NCBI RefSeq assembly: GCF_003255815.1 | Contig: NC_037669.1 | Coordinates: 134,401,658-134,465,657 of the forward strand | From: Theropithecus gelada | Taxonomy: Eukaryota; Chordata; Mammalia; Primates; Cercopithecidae | Reading direction: 5' to 3' | DNA: 64,000 nt | Shown: in pieces, positions 44,190 through 54,540 of the stretch | Position numbering within the stretch: the first letter of the stretch is position 1 | Layout: every line of letters begins with the position of its first letter | Position numbers and translations under genes: made by a program | The notes under the pieces: model-generated | What the model saw: only the letters and a program-made list of their open reading frames with translations | Database searches by the model: none | What the model was told of the DNA's origin: nothing

Positions 44190-44310
44190 GTTCACTCCTC
44201 TGGATCTGCCACTCACCCTCTGTAATTACCTGCATGTGTTACTTAAATCTCTTTGGACCTCCATTTTCCTCATCCATAGAGTGTGGCTTTGGGTTTAGGT
44301 GAGCTCAAAA
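44190..44310 (+). mobile_element. MIR SINE fragment
   Basis: 'ctggatctgccactcaccct', 'tgtgttacttaaatctcttt' and 'ggacctccattttcctcatc' match the MIR core in plus orientation. Confidence 0.7.
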
Positions 44311-44919
44311 CAACCAATCAAACTAGAGCTTCTTAGAGCAACTTTTAAAACAGAATTATTCTTTGCCTGAATTCAGAAGACGGGCATGGAGATAAGGAAG
44401 CAAATAGAACATCCTAAAGCAATCTTCGTCAAAGAATGAGTGGAACACATGGAAGACCCAAGGACATACAGCAGTGGTGAACTATGTCCGGCCTCTGATC
44501 TGTACTTAACTACAAGCCCCAGATTATAGTCATGGTCTCTAAAATTCTAGCTCATGCATACTAAAGACCCACTAAATCAAAGAATTATCAAAATATATCA
44601 TTTCTTATTATGGGATATCAGAAACAGAGTAGAATCCTGCTTCTTAAAGCCATGCAAAGGACATCCCAGTGGGCATACAATGTGACTTTGGCCCCACTGA
44701 AGGCAGGCTTCTCCTGGAGCAGAAGAAACACTTGCTGGGGAAAGTGGAGCCTCAGGGGGCCTAGGGGCTGAGGCCTTCATAGCAGAGAAGCACCACATGT
44801 GCATACAGCAGTGTCCATGTGGCTTCACATGGGCTTTGGGAGCTTGAGATGAAGCTCCACCTTCTTCTTCACTGAGCCCCTGCCTGGGCCTCATGCCCAT
44901 GGTCTGTGTATGCTGTCTC
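44311..44919. other. Unique sequence under a chance open frame
   Basis: Overlaps the window's longest open frame (44598-45164, minus, 188 codons). Its product is proline- and cysteine-rich with no recognisable domain, and the frame continues through the MIR at 44920-45065, so I do not call it a gene. Confidence 0.55.
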
Positions 44920-45065
44920 ATCCAGACCTGACAGCAACCCTGAAATACAAGTATGTTAACCAGCATTAACATAGGTGCAAACTGGGGCTCAGAACGAGTG
45001 AGTTCCTTGCCAGAGGGCACTTGGCTTATAAGTGGCAACACTAAACTTGAGCCTGGGTCTCTGTG
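44920..45065 (-). mobile_element. MIR SINE, minus strand
   Basis: 'aaactggggctcagaacgag', 'tgagttccttgccagagggc' and 'ttgagcctgggtctctgtga' follow the inverted MIR core and 5' part. Confidence 0.75.
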
Positions 45066-45252
45066 ATCTTGGAAATGCAGATTCCACTGCCAGCTGGCAC
45101 AGGAAGCCTGGGCTCCACATGGGAAGCCATGACCCCCTGTCCCCACCACCACAGATAAAAGCACTGGGGCACAGAAAGATTGGCCTTTCCCCTGTCTGGG
45201 ATATGATTGATGAAGTTAATCAGCCCTGAGTCTCTAGTGTTCATGCTGTGAC

Positions 45253-45256
<4 letters not shown>

Positions 45257-45296
<40 letters not shown>

Positions 45297-45317
45297 TGCA
45301 CGCATGCACATACACAC
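45257..45317. repeat. CA microsatellite with CGCATG units
   Basis: (ca)n of about 18 repeats followed by 'cgcatgcacgcatgcacata' and 'cacac', a 61-bp uninterrupted alternating pyrimidine-purine run. Confidence 0.95.
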
Positions 45318-45814
45318 CAAAGTTACCAGTTCCAAACCTTTTGTTTTCTTCCTTTATACCCATTCACTCCCATCAGAACTGTGGCCAATCCTGTCCAGGC
45401 TTGAAGAACTGGATCACAGATGACCACATGGAGTGACTGCCCCCATCCCAAAGAAGAAGAAAGGATTCCCCCCATCTTCTTCCCTGTCTCCATCAGGAAC
45501 CTACATGATGCTTCCTTCTGCTGTGGCAGATGACTCTCCTCTGTCCACGCTAGACTTGATCTCTGAAATATAAAACTAAGTCACCAAATGAAAGAATAGC
45601 CAATTGCAAGAAAACACAATAAGCAGCTGTCTTGTGCCCTTCTGAAATGACTCCCAATATACTCAGTAGGTACCATGTGTCGGGCACTGCAGTAGGCAGG
45701 GGGTGCAAAAGAAGAGGCCTAGGGCCCCACTCCTGCTCCCCTAGAAGGGAAGATGCAAAGTGGTATGACTTACTACAATCCATGCTGGAGTGAAGTCTCA
45801 TGTCACCTCTTCGT
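45318..45814. other. Unique sequence, no feature seen
   Basis: No transposon or gene recognised. Confidence 0.5.
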
Positions 45815-45950
45815 GCATTTGTTGTTTCTTTTCCATTGTCAAATGGAGATAATAACACCACGTACGTTATAGGGTGGTTTTGAGGAAAAAATCCATGCAC
45901 TTAACACGTGGCCTGGTACATAATAATACATGCTATTCACCAACATCCTC
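45815..45950 (+). mobile_element. MIR SINE, 3' half
   Basis: 'ccattgtcaaatggagataa', 'gggtggttttgaggaaaaaa' and 'ggcctggtacataataatac' match the MIR 3' half in plus orientation. Confidence 0.75.
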
Positions 45951-46169
45951 CTCCTCATCAACACCATTTAGATACTGACCATGTTAGACTTTGGGTTACA
46001 TTAGGGGTAAGCTTTGATGGCTGGATTTGGGCAGATAGAGAGGTTTGTAGCAAGAGCAGTGTGGTGCACTAGGTGAGGGAACTACTCTGAAATAATGTCA
46101 ATGGGTGAAAAAGCTGAAAGAGAAAGGTTAAATTTAGGGAACTCTCAGAAATGTGACTTGTTAGGAAAG

Positions 46170-46310
46170 CAGGCCTGTGAAGGGAGCAGTGAGCCAGCGT
46201 GATGAAGGACCTGCGACTCTGAGGTGAGGAGTTTGAATGGAAAAGCAGTGGAGACCCACCAAAGACATCTCTTGATTAGGGTAAGATAAGGAGATACGTA
46301 TTTCCTCTGA
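46170..46310 (-). mobile_element. Probable L2 fragment, minus strand
   Basis: 'gaggagtttgaatggaaaag', 'cagtggagacccacc' and 'aggaaagcaggcctgtgaag' resemble the inverted middle L2 region. Diverged. Confidence 0.4.
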
Positions 46311-46948
46311 GTAAAGAAAAGATAGATAGGGAAAAATCAAGGCAAGGGAGACCAGCCAAGTAGCAGTAAATCATCCAAATGACCGAAAGGTAAGCACTTT
46401 GACCTGGTGTATCCTGACCAGGGTGACTCGGAAGTCCAGACACCACTACTACCTGTTCTTTCTCCCCTGAAGTGTGGCTTCTATTCAAACAGAGCAAAGG
46501 GAGTCACCATGTCAGTAGCTGAACTCACATGCCCATTGCCCAGTGCCCCATATGGGAGAAATTTAATGAAAACCCAAGTCCATTTCCTCTAAGATTGTGA
46601 CTTCTAGTCTTTCCTGGAGCTTAAAAGGAAATCTGAGACAAAGTTCGGATGAAGGTTTGCAGAGCACCACTGACCTCAGCTCATGGTGAGGACGGAGTGC
46701 CACCGCGCTCTGAGACAGCCTGTCTCAGAGACTCCTTTGCCTCTTCTTTCTAGCATTGTGATTGATGGGTGCAGCCTGAGACATGCTTGGCTGGAAAAGT
46801 CTCCTCTTGAGAGAATGAAGCTACTGTGGCTTCATAAGAGGCCAGTCCCAGAGCCGTCTCCCCTCCCATTTACCTTCATCCTCTCCTATGGTACTGGTGT
46901 TTTCCTTAGCCCCAAAAGGAGACAGGAGCTGTGAGATAGGGAGGTGAG
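46311..46948. other. Unique sequence with a perfect hairpin
   Basis: Holds the 10-bp stem hairpin at 46708-46730 and, just before it, a 24-bp sequence (46683-46706) that recurs at 48147-48170 with one mismatch. No gene seen. Confidence 0.5.
46708..46730. repeat. 10-bp perfect stem, 3-base loop
   Basis: ctctgagaca, loop gcc, tgtctcagag. A short potential cruciform. Confidence 0.9.
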
Positions 46949-47265
46949 TTTTTGTTTATTTGTTTGTTTTATTTTGTTTGTTTGCTTGTTTTTGAGATGT
47001 AGTTTCGCTCTTGTCGCCCAGCCTGGAGTGCAATGGCGCAATCTTGGCTCAATGCAACCTCCACTTCCCAGGTTCAAGAGATTCTCCTGCCTTGGCCTCT
47101 CAAGTAGCTGGGATTACAGGCACCCACCACCATGGTCAGCTAATTTTTGTATTTGTAGTAGAGGCAGGGTTTTGCCATGTGGGCCAGGCTGGTCTCGAAC
47201 TCCTGACCTCAAGTGATCCACCTGCCGAGCTCGGCCTCCCAAAGTGCTGGGATTACAGGCATGAG
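46949..47265 (-). mobile_element. Alu SINE, S/J-like, 5' end worn off
   Basis: T/G-rich tail (46949-46993), then 'gagatgtagtttcgctcttg', 'caatgcaacctccacttccc', 'gctggtctcgaactcctgac' and the end 'gggattacaggcatgag'. The last 18 bp or so of the Alu 5' end are missing. Open frames of 80-99 codons here are Alu-derived. Confidence 0.92.
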
Positions 47266-47361
47266 TCTTTTGAGAAGATCCATCACAATGGTTGGGCAGA
47301 AGCTCATTGATTCTAACTTGGTTCATGAATGGCGTGGGGGTAGGAAACACAGCCAAAATAA

Positions 47362-47692
47362 TGGCTATGATTTGAACATGTCCCCTCCAAAATTCAAGTT
47401 TTACAGTGTGATAATAGTAAGATGTGAGGCCTTAAAGAAGTGATTGGGGCATGAGGGCTCCTCCTGGTGAATGGGGTTTGACTCTTATAAAAGTGGCTAT
47501 GCACGCAGGCTCACTTGCTTGCTCTTCTGCTAGCCCCCTTCCAAAGGATACAGCCTCCACCAGACACCAAACCTGCCTTGATCTTGGACCCTCCAACCTC
47601 CAGAACTGTGGGAAGTAAATTTCTGTCTGTTATAAATTACCTGGTCTGCGATACTCTGTTATAGCACATAGCACACAAAACAGACTAAGACA
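47362..47692 (+). mobile_element. ERVL-MaLR LTR, MLT1A-like
   Basis: 'ggctatgatttgaacatgtc', 'gtgattggggcatgagggct', 'tcttataaaagtggctatgc', 'ccaccagacaccaaacctgc', 'cttgatcttggaccctccaa', 'tctgttatagcacatagcac', ending 'agactaagaca'. A complete solo LTR. Confidence 0.88.
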
Positions 47693-50122
47693 TCATCCGT
47701 ATTCACATCTGTGTATTGGTTAATTTTTACTTGGAAAAGAGTTTTAGTTCACTCTGTTAATATAGAATGTGGGGATTCTAGGCCTAAAATATGACAGTCA
47801 ATGTTTACCTCCTCACCCCCACCCTGGTTTTTGTTCAATACGATCAGATAAGAAACCTGTAGCACCTCGTGGTATGGCAGTGGCCACTGGATGGAGCTGG
47901 GAATGAAGTGCTGGGTTTCCAGGCTCTGCTGACCCCTGCGGTGCTGCTGGGTGAGCCATCTCACCTCCCTCCTTTTCCTTTCCTCATCTGCACAATGATG
48001 GGGCCCTCTTGCCATCTAAAACTCTGTTCTAGTCTTAGAAAAGGCAAGGGCCAGGCATAGTCATGTCAATTTTAGTTTTATTCCCAAACTGTTTTCCTCA
48101 CTGATAAATTAGAATAGATTTGGGACTGTGGGAAAGAAAAACATGAATGGTGAGGACGGGGTGCCACCGCACCAGGAGCCATCCTCAGCACAAGTGAGTC
48201 TGGATGGCGCAGGTTTCCTGGCAACTGGGTGGCACAGGCCAGCTCCCAGAGGGTAGCTATTGGTCAGATGCCTTTTCTCTCTGCTTGATGCTAAACTACA
48301 GAGAAAATAAGCCCATGACTCTTTGGAAATTTATTTTCAAGGACAATGATGATCATGAACATCTTTATCAAATAAAGAAACTGTTTTTAAAAATCTCTGT
48401 CTTGTTACACTTACTTGACTATGTGGAGTTTTTACAGGGGCTGACAACAGCCCCTTAACTGGCCCCTTAACTGGCCCCTTCTAAGACGCTGGGACCAGGG
48501 CCTCAGTCTTAGAATCTGTAGGAAATGTTGGAGTAGACAATCCCTGAGGGACACTTTCTCAGAACATGGTATGTTTCTGAATGCACATTTAGATACAGCC
48601 CACCCTCCACAGAAGCAAGAACACTGCTGGGCAGCCAGCTAGGCCCATTCACTACTAAAGAACTCATTTCTGCCTTTCTGGGAGGGTGATTCAAATTCAC
48701 CCTTCCACAAGATAGTCACGGGTCTTCCACAGCCCACATTGTTTGCTGAAGATCTGCTGTCCTGCCTGACCCCACAGGTGAAGCAGTGGGGAGAATGTCC
48801 TGCAGTTCTTCCCGTGTGACTTTGCAGTAGGCCTTTAACTTCCTGACCTGTGCTGTACTGGAAGTGGGGTCTACACTCTGAACCATCAACAGGCCTAAGT
48901 GATGGCTGGGGAAATAGAGACTCCTGCCTGTGGGCTGATTCTTCTGTCCCTCGGCGTGCATTGTTGCTCTTTGTAGCACCAGCGGGGAAGGAGCATATGC
49001 TTGGCCTGACACTGGCAGAAGAGAAGCCATGTCAGTCTGCCCAAGAACAGCCGGGCCCCGAACAAAGCTGGAGGCTCCTGTTATGCATGTTCCTTTGGGG
49101 CTGCTGATCTGCTTTTTAAAATAAACCTGTTTCCAAGTATCAGATCTGAGATGGTGCCAAGATTAGAAGAGCTTCCTTTCATTTTCCTTTTTCCCTCTGG
49201 GATGCCATCATGGAATAAGAAGCTGTCACCAGCCTCACCTGGATTATTCTCTAGAAGGAAAGACATCTGGTGCTATTTTTTTCCTTCAGGATAAATATTT
49301 TACTTAACTTATCAAAGCCAAATTTTTGGCCTCTTCATCCCATGACTTTAATCCAGTGTTTGTCCTTCGTGCAAACCTGATTTTGGATTTAAAGTCCTGC
49401 AAGGCTTCTTTTGTGGTGGGTTCATGGGAGTCTTCAGAGGAGAGTGAGGGAGAGGAATAGGGCTATTTGCTTCATATCGCCCCAGAAGGAAGCTTTGTCT
49501 CTACTCTCTTGAGAATCCTCACTATTGTTTTTATATTTGGGGTCCCAAACAGATGCTCCAGTACTTTCCTTTTATTGTTCACCCCCTGCCATCCTTTATT
49601 GAGGCTGCCATTGCATTAGATAATTGCATTCACCTCCCCGAGCTCCCCCTTCGCAGATCTTCTTGGAAGGCTGAGCTCATGACTCATGCTTCTCTGATAT
49701 AAAGTGACTCTCTGAATTCATCAATACCTGACACAGGGCTGCCCCTGTCCCCATTAGGCACTGCATCATTGACTGGTTGGTTAATTTCAGAATCTAGTTT
49801 AGGGTCATAGGAATGGTTGCAAATTATTTTTGACATCAAGGCTCCTTGATGTCCCCCTCTTTTCTTTCTAGAAATGTCTGTCTCTCTACTCTTAGCCAGA
49901 GCAAGTGCCGCTAGAGAGCCCCTCATCTGTCTCAGCCCTCCCTCCTTTTTCCGCTTTTGCCTCTGAAGTTTCCAGGTTTCAAGACCAAAGCCCACAGCGA
50001 TGACTTCCTCCTCTCTGTGGTTTCCCCAGCTCTTCTCATGACACAGGTGCCATGTCTGAAGTCTCCAATTCTCCTGCCTCTGCCACTGCCTCCCAACCCC
50101 TCATGCTTGGGGCCTCCACCTC
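47693..50122. other. Unique sequence, no gene found
   Basis: About 2.4 kb without a recognisable transposon. Contains a 12-bp tandem repeat at 48450-48480. Open frames of 84-104 codons on both strands overlap and lack family signatures. Confidence 0.5.
48450..48480 (+). repeat. 12-bp tandem repeat, about 2.5 copies
   Basis: gccccttaactg is repeated twice, followed by gcccctt. Confidence 0.9.
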
Positions 50123-50495
50123 TATATTAGTGCGTTCTCATGCTGCTAATAAAGACATATCCAAGACTGGGTAATTTACAAAGGAAAGAGGTCTAATTGA
50201 CTCACAGTTCAGTATGGCTGGGAAGGCCTCAGGAAACTTACAATCATGGCAGAAGGGGAAGCAAACATGTCCTTCACTTTGTGACAGGAAGGAGAAGTGG
50301 CGAGCAAAAGGGAGAAAAGCCCTTTACAAAACCATCAGATCTCATGAGAATGCATTCACTATCACAAGAGCAGCATAAGGGTAACCACCCCCATTATTAA
50401 ATTACCTCCCACTGGGTCTCTTCCACGACACATGGGGATTATGGGAGCTACAATTCAAGATGAGATTTGGGTGGGGACACAGCCAAACCATGTCA
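50123..50495 (-). mobile_element. ERVL-MaLR solo LTR, THE1/MST-like
   Basis: 'tattagtgcgttctcatgct', 'ctgggtaatttacaaaggaa', 'cttacaatcatggcagaagg', 'ctcccactgggtctcttcca', ending 'ggtggggacacagccaaacc' and 'atgtca'. Flanked by a perfect 5-bp target duplication acctc (50118-50122 and 50496-50500), as expected for MaLR. Complete, 373 bp. Confidence 0.93.
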
Positions 50496-51128
50496 ACCTC
50501 CAGGAGGAAGCATCTCATCCTCCAGCCCCACCGGCTAGAGTCTTTACCAGGAGAGGCCCCACAGCCTCAGCCCTTTCCTGTAAGAATTGGTGGCTGGACT
50601 GACTTTGTGGAAGGAGAAAGTTTCATTTTTACAGGGTTCATGCAAGGAGCGAGTCGGTCCCGCATTCTCAGGTCAAATGCAGTGTGTGTTTTCTCACAGA
50701 GACAATATTTCCAAAGGAATGTATGCTGTTTATTAATATGCGGAATACAGTTCAAGTGTATTCTGTATTTGTGGAATGGCCTAGATAGCAATCCACTAGT
50801 GAACTAAAAACTGTCTGTAAATCAGTTTTGCATGTGGACCAAAAATCGTACTGATTGAGCCAAGCCTCTGCCTTAAACCTGATATAAACAAGCAATAGCA
50901 GTGTTGGACATGGGACGTGGGGTCAGACACCCCTCATTAGAAGCAGCTGTGCTACAACAGAAAGGATCCTGAGACTTGGGGCCAGAAATTGGGGTTCGAC
51001 TACTCATGTGTCCACTTTGGACAATGCTGTCTTCTGAAAGACTTCATTGTCCTCAAGGGTAAACAAGAGCAGTCATGAAGATGAAGTGACATGGTGATCA
51101 GGAAGAAGGTCGTACATGGTAGGTATTC
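50496..51128. other. Unique sequence, no feature seen
   Basis: Overlapping open frames of 115 (plus) and 74 (minus) codons around 50460-50807 have no recognisable domain. No transposon seen. Confidence 0.5.
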
Positions 51129-51142
51129 AAGAAGTGTTAGTT

Positions 51143-51448
51143 GGCCGGGCGCGGTGGCTCAAGCCTGTAATCCCAGCACTTTGGGAGGCCGAGGCGGGTG
51201 GATCACGAGGTCAGGAGATCGAGACTATCCTGGCTAACACGGTGAAACCCCGTCTCTATTAAAAATACAAAAAACTAGCCGGGCCTGGTGGCGGGCGCCT
51301 GTAGTACCAGCTACTTGGGAGGCTGAGGCGGGAGAATGGCGTGAACCCGGGAGGCGGAGCTTGCAGTGAGCCGAGATCCTGCCACTGTACTCCAGCCTGG
51401 GAGACACAGCGAGACTTCATCTCAAATTAAAAAAAAAAAAAAAAAAAA
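51143..51448 (+). mobile_element. AluY SINE, full length
   Basis: 'ggccgggcgcggtggctcaa' to a 20-odd A tail. Target duplication aagaagtgttagtt at 51129-51142 and 51449-51462, perfect. It keeps 'gagccgagatcctgccac' rather than the 'ctgagatccggccac' of the youngest copies, so it looks somewhat older or of another subfamily. Confidence 0.95.
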
Positions 51449-51462
51449 AAGAAGTGTTAGTT

Positions 51463-51732
51463 AAATACGAATTCCAAAATGAACCATTAGCAACACCGTG
51501 AACTCCAGAGGATATTTGTAGATTCTGCAACTCTGTTTCCAAACGCCAACATTTTTCCTTATTTGAAGCCTCATTCCCTTCCCTTTGCACAGCCACAGCC
51601 CCTCCTTACCTAACTGAGGAGTGTCAGGCTGCCTTCGGCCTTCTACCCTTTGCTTCGTGTCAAACACTCTGGCATGCTAGAGACCAGAGTGGCCTCTGCC
51701 CACCCTCTCTCCCAATTCAGAGAGGAGGCACA
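51463..51732. other. Unique sequence, no feature seen
   Basis: Short interval between the AluY and the palindromic element, without recognisable features. Confidence 0.5.
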
Positions 51733-51905
51733 GGTAGCATTGCCAGACTTCACAAATAAAAATATGGGATACTCATTAAAATCTGAACTTCGGATGAACA
51801 ACATATAATTGTGTGTGTTGTTCTTATAATTAAAAATCACTTGTCGTTCATCTGAAATTCAGATTTAATTGGGCAGCCTGTATTTCATCTGTCAACTCTA
51901 GGCAT
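51733..51905. mobile_element. Palindromic MITE-like DNA transposon relic
   Basis: Two inverted arms of about 75 bp: 'ttgccagacttcacaaataa', 'attaaaatctgaacttcgga', 'tgaacaac' on the left, matched by 'gttcatctgaaattcagatt', 'taattgggcagcctgtattt' and 'catctgtcaactctagg' on the right. I recall a common mammalian palindromic repeat with 'ctggcaacc' ends and a longer loop; the loop is shortened here. Family name not recalled. Confidence 0.7.
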
Positions 51906-53059
51906 AGGGTGAGTTTCTGCCCCCTTCAGAATCCGAGGCCTGGGCCAGATCTGATGGTGGCTACTTGTCCTCCTTCTGCTTAGCCGACCCCCATCTAAGC
52001 CTTACTGTCCTTGAGCCCAGTGTGTCCCCATCATGTGGACAGATGTCCTCAAGGCAGTGTCATCAGAGTCACTGAATGGCATAAGCCTCTCCAACCTGGA
52101 GTAGATTCAGGCCTTGGCTGTGTCCCTCCTATTTATTTAGTGGTCAGGACCCACTGACAGTCTGAGAGCTGCCTCCCAGCCCTTGGATCTTGTATCATAG
52201 AGGGAGTTAGTTTCCCTCTCCCCAGGAACAGCCCTCAGTCAATGATGGGTGGGAATTGGAGTATCAATACCACAGCTCTCACACCCCTGGGTAAGGACGG
52301 GGATAAATCAGAGGTGTGTACAATAATCTACACTGTCTTCTCCAGTTCCACAGTGGGACTGAGCCCCAGCTGCCCACAGTGGAAACTGCCTAACAATGAA
52401 TGCACCCTTTATAGGCTTCTCTTTCTTCCCTTTTCTGACTCATTTTCTGACTCTCTTACCAATACTCCTTGCATTGCCTCCCAGATAAACTCCCTGCACC
52501 CAGATACATGACTCATGGTGGGCCTCTGGGGAGCCTAACCTAGAGCAAAGCTCTATGTCTTTTATCACACTACAGTTTCCTCAGCCACCTCAACACCCGC
52601 AAGTCACCAAAGGTTAAAATCATAGGGTGCTTACCAGAAAATACAGACCCAGGAACCCAAGGATGACGTCAGGAGTCTTACAACATTGTTTGCTGAGATT
52701 TGTAAAGACCCCAGCAACAGAAAGAGAAGGCCCTTTCTAGCTTGGAAGATACTCCTGGGACAAGGGTTCAGCACCAGCATCTTCTTACCAGTTTACCAAA
52801 CCAGGAGCTTCAGACAAGAAGAGCCAGTGTTCTGTGTTCATGGCAGGGGAGTGAAGTTCCATTTCCTGGTCCTGCCCTACAGAGAAGTAGCACAGCAGCT
52901 CCTTCACAGGTTATTACTGTCAAAGCAGACTTCCCTGACTGGCTTCCCAGGCTCCCCAGGAGGAAACAGAGGCCAACATCTGTGTGGTTTCAACTGGCCT
53001 AAGCCACTGGGAAGGGGAAGGGTTTAGGGCTCAGAGAATGTGTCTCTCTGCCTCCATGT
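51906..53059. other. Unique, relatively GC-rich sequence
   Basis: Overlapping plus-strand frames of 113 and 86 codons (52686-53027, 52742-53002) have no recognisable domain. No transposon seen. Confidence 0.45.
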
Positions 53060-53205
53060 ACCTGAGTGATCTGGATAAAATGAGCCTCAGTTTCCTCATC
53101 TGTAAAATGAGAGTAATGATGCATCCTGGGGCTGTTGAGTGAATTACATAAAACAATGTATGTTAGAGCCTAGCACTATGTAAGACATCCCACAAAAGTT
53201 AATTT
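53060..53205 (+). mobile_element. MIR SINE, plus strand
   Basis: 'gagcctcagtttcctcatct', 'gtaaaatgagagtaatgatg', 'gctgttgagtgaattacata' and 'agcctagcactatgtaagac' are in MIR order. Confidence 0.85.
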
Positions 53206-53926
53206 CCTTCCCTGGTTTTATTGTACCTGTGAAACTGTGGCGGTAAGAACTCACACTCTTATATGATGCTGTCTGTACTAACAGCTTTCACAAATCTTGT
53301 CTTCCCGGTCAGATTGGAAGCTACTCTGGAATCGGGCGAGCTCTTGTTAATTGATTCAATGGCCTTGACCTGCAAAGCTCTCTCTCCCACCTTGCCTTCC
53401 TCTTGGTTGTCAAGAAGGTTCTGCAAAGATTGCCATCAGCAAGGCTGTCCAGCCTGATTCTTGAGTGGATCATGCCAGTAATTTGCTGTGATGGATAGAG
53501 TGCCTTAAACTGCCTGTGTAATTGTGGTGAGCAGCCGCCAGAGTGGTGGAGCGACTGCGTTTAAGAAATTCAACTTGCAGGGAACACGGTGCTGCCTAAG
53601 CCACCGTCATTCCAAAATTAGACCTTTCCTCCACTCCATCATTACATGGGTAAGCAGTCAGAACACTTCCTGAATACGAACCACAGATCAGAAGTGATTT
53701 ATAGAAACATCCACATGTGTGTAGATGGTTGGCAGAAGGAGGGAGGGTGGGAGCCCAAGGTTGGCCCCAGACCAGCCACAGGCCTCCTCTATCGCAGCTC
53801 TAGCAAAACGACTGCTCTCAGTACTACAGGGACAGGGAAGGACTACAGTCTCCTGCAAAAAAGAAATGTGAGCTTCTTTTGGTTCACAGACTTGCCAGAT
53901 CATAAGGCCCACTTGTCACGCATGTT
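53206..53926. other. Unique sequence, no feature seen
   Basis: No transposon or gene recognised. The 138-codon plus-strand frame at 53646-54062 runs from unique DNA into the young Alu and is not a gene. Confidence 0.5.
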
Positions 53927-53942
53927 AAAAATTCAGTCATTC

Positions 53943-54224
53943 GGCCGGGCGCGGTGGCTCAAGCCTGTAATCCCAGCACTTTGGGAGGCCGAGACGGGCG
54001 GATCACGAGGTCAGGAGATCGAGACCATCCTGGCTAACACGGTGAAACCCCGTCTCTACTAAAAAAATACAAAAAACTAGCCGGGCGAAGTGGCGGGCGC
54101 CTGTGGTCCCAGCTACTCGGGAGGCTGAGGCAGGAGAATGGCGTGAACCCGGGAGGCGGAGCTTGCAGTGAGCTGAGATCCGGCCACCGCACTCCAGCCT
54201 GGGCGACAGAGCCAGACTCAGTCT

Positions 54225-54268
<44 letters not shown>
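53943..54268 (+). mobile_element. Young AluYR-type SINE with a long A tail
   Basis: Full-length Alu with 'gccgagacgggcggatcacg', 'aaaaaactagccgggcgaag' and 'gctgagatccggccaccgc'. The A run at 54226-54273 is about 48 bases including target-site A's, with no interruptions. Perfect 16-bp target duplication aaaaattcagtcattc at 53927-53942 and 54269-54284. These are signs of a recent insertion. Confidence 0.96.
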
Positions 54269-54275
<7 letters not shown>

Positions 54276-54362
54276 CAGTCATTCTGGATCTTCTTTAAAG
54301 ACACTGATTCCGTGGGCCTAGCTTGGGGCCTAGACATCTGTGCTTCTGACAGCCCCCTCCAT

Positions 54363-54540
54363 TAATGGTTCTCAGACTGTGCTGCACATTACAGCCACCA
54401 GTGGGGCTTTAAAATATCCTGATGCCCAGGCCCCACCGCAGACCAATAAAATCAGAGTCGCTGGGGGCGGCACCTAGGCACTGGGGCTTTTTAAGGAGCT
54501 GTAGATGATGTTGATGTGCAGTCAAGTTTGAGAATCAATT
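54363..54540 (+). mobile_element. MER5A (hAT-Charlie) DNA transposon
   Basis: 'taatggttctcagactgtgc', 'cattacagccaccagtgggg', 'gatgcccaggccccaccgca', 'gatgttgatgtgcagtcaag' and 'tttgagaatca' give the whole MER5A in order, including both terminal regions. Confidence 0.85.

Noticed and set aside
44598..45164. 188-codon open frame on the minus strand, the longest in the window
   Set aside because: It passes through an inverted MIR at 44920-45065, has no recognisable domain, and lies in GC-richer DNA where stop codons are rarer. No promoter or splice context supports it.
50460..50807. 115-codon plus-strand open frame
   Set aside because: Begins inside the THE1-like LTR and continues into unique DNA; no family signature.
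52686..53027. 113-codon plus-strand open frame with arginine-rich text
   Set aside because: No domain recognised, overlaps another frame in the same strand, and no supporting start or splice context.
53646..54062. 138-codon plus-strand open frame
   Set aside because: Its C-terminal part is young Alu sequence; the rest is unique DNA without domain signature. A chance fusion.
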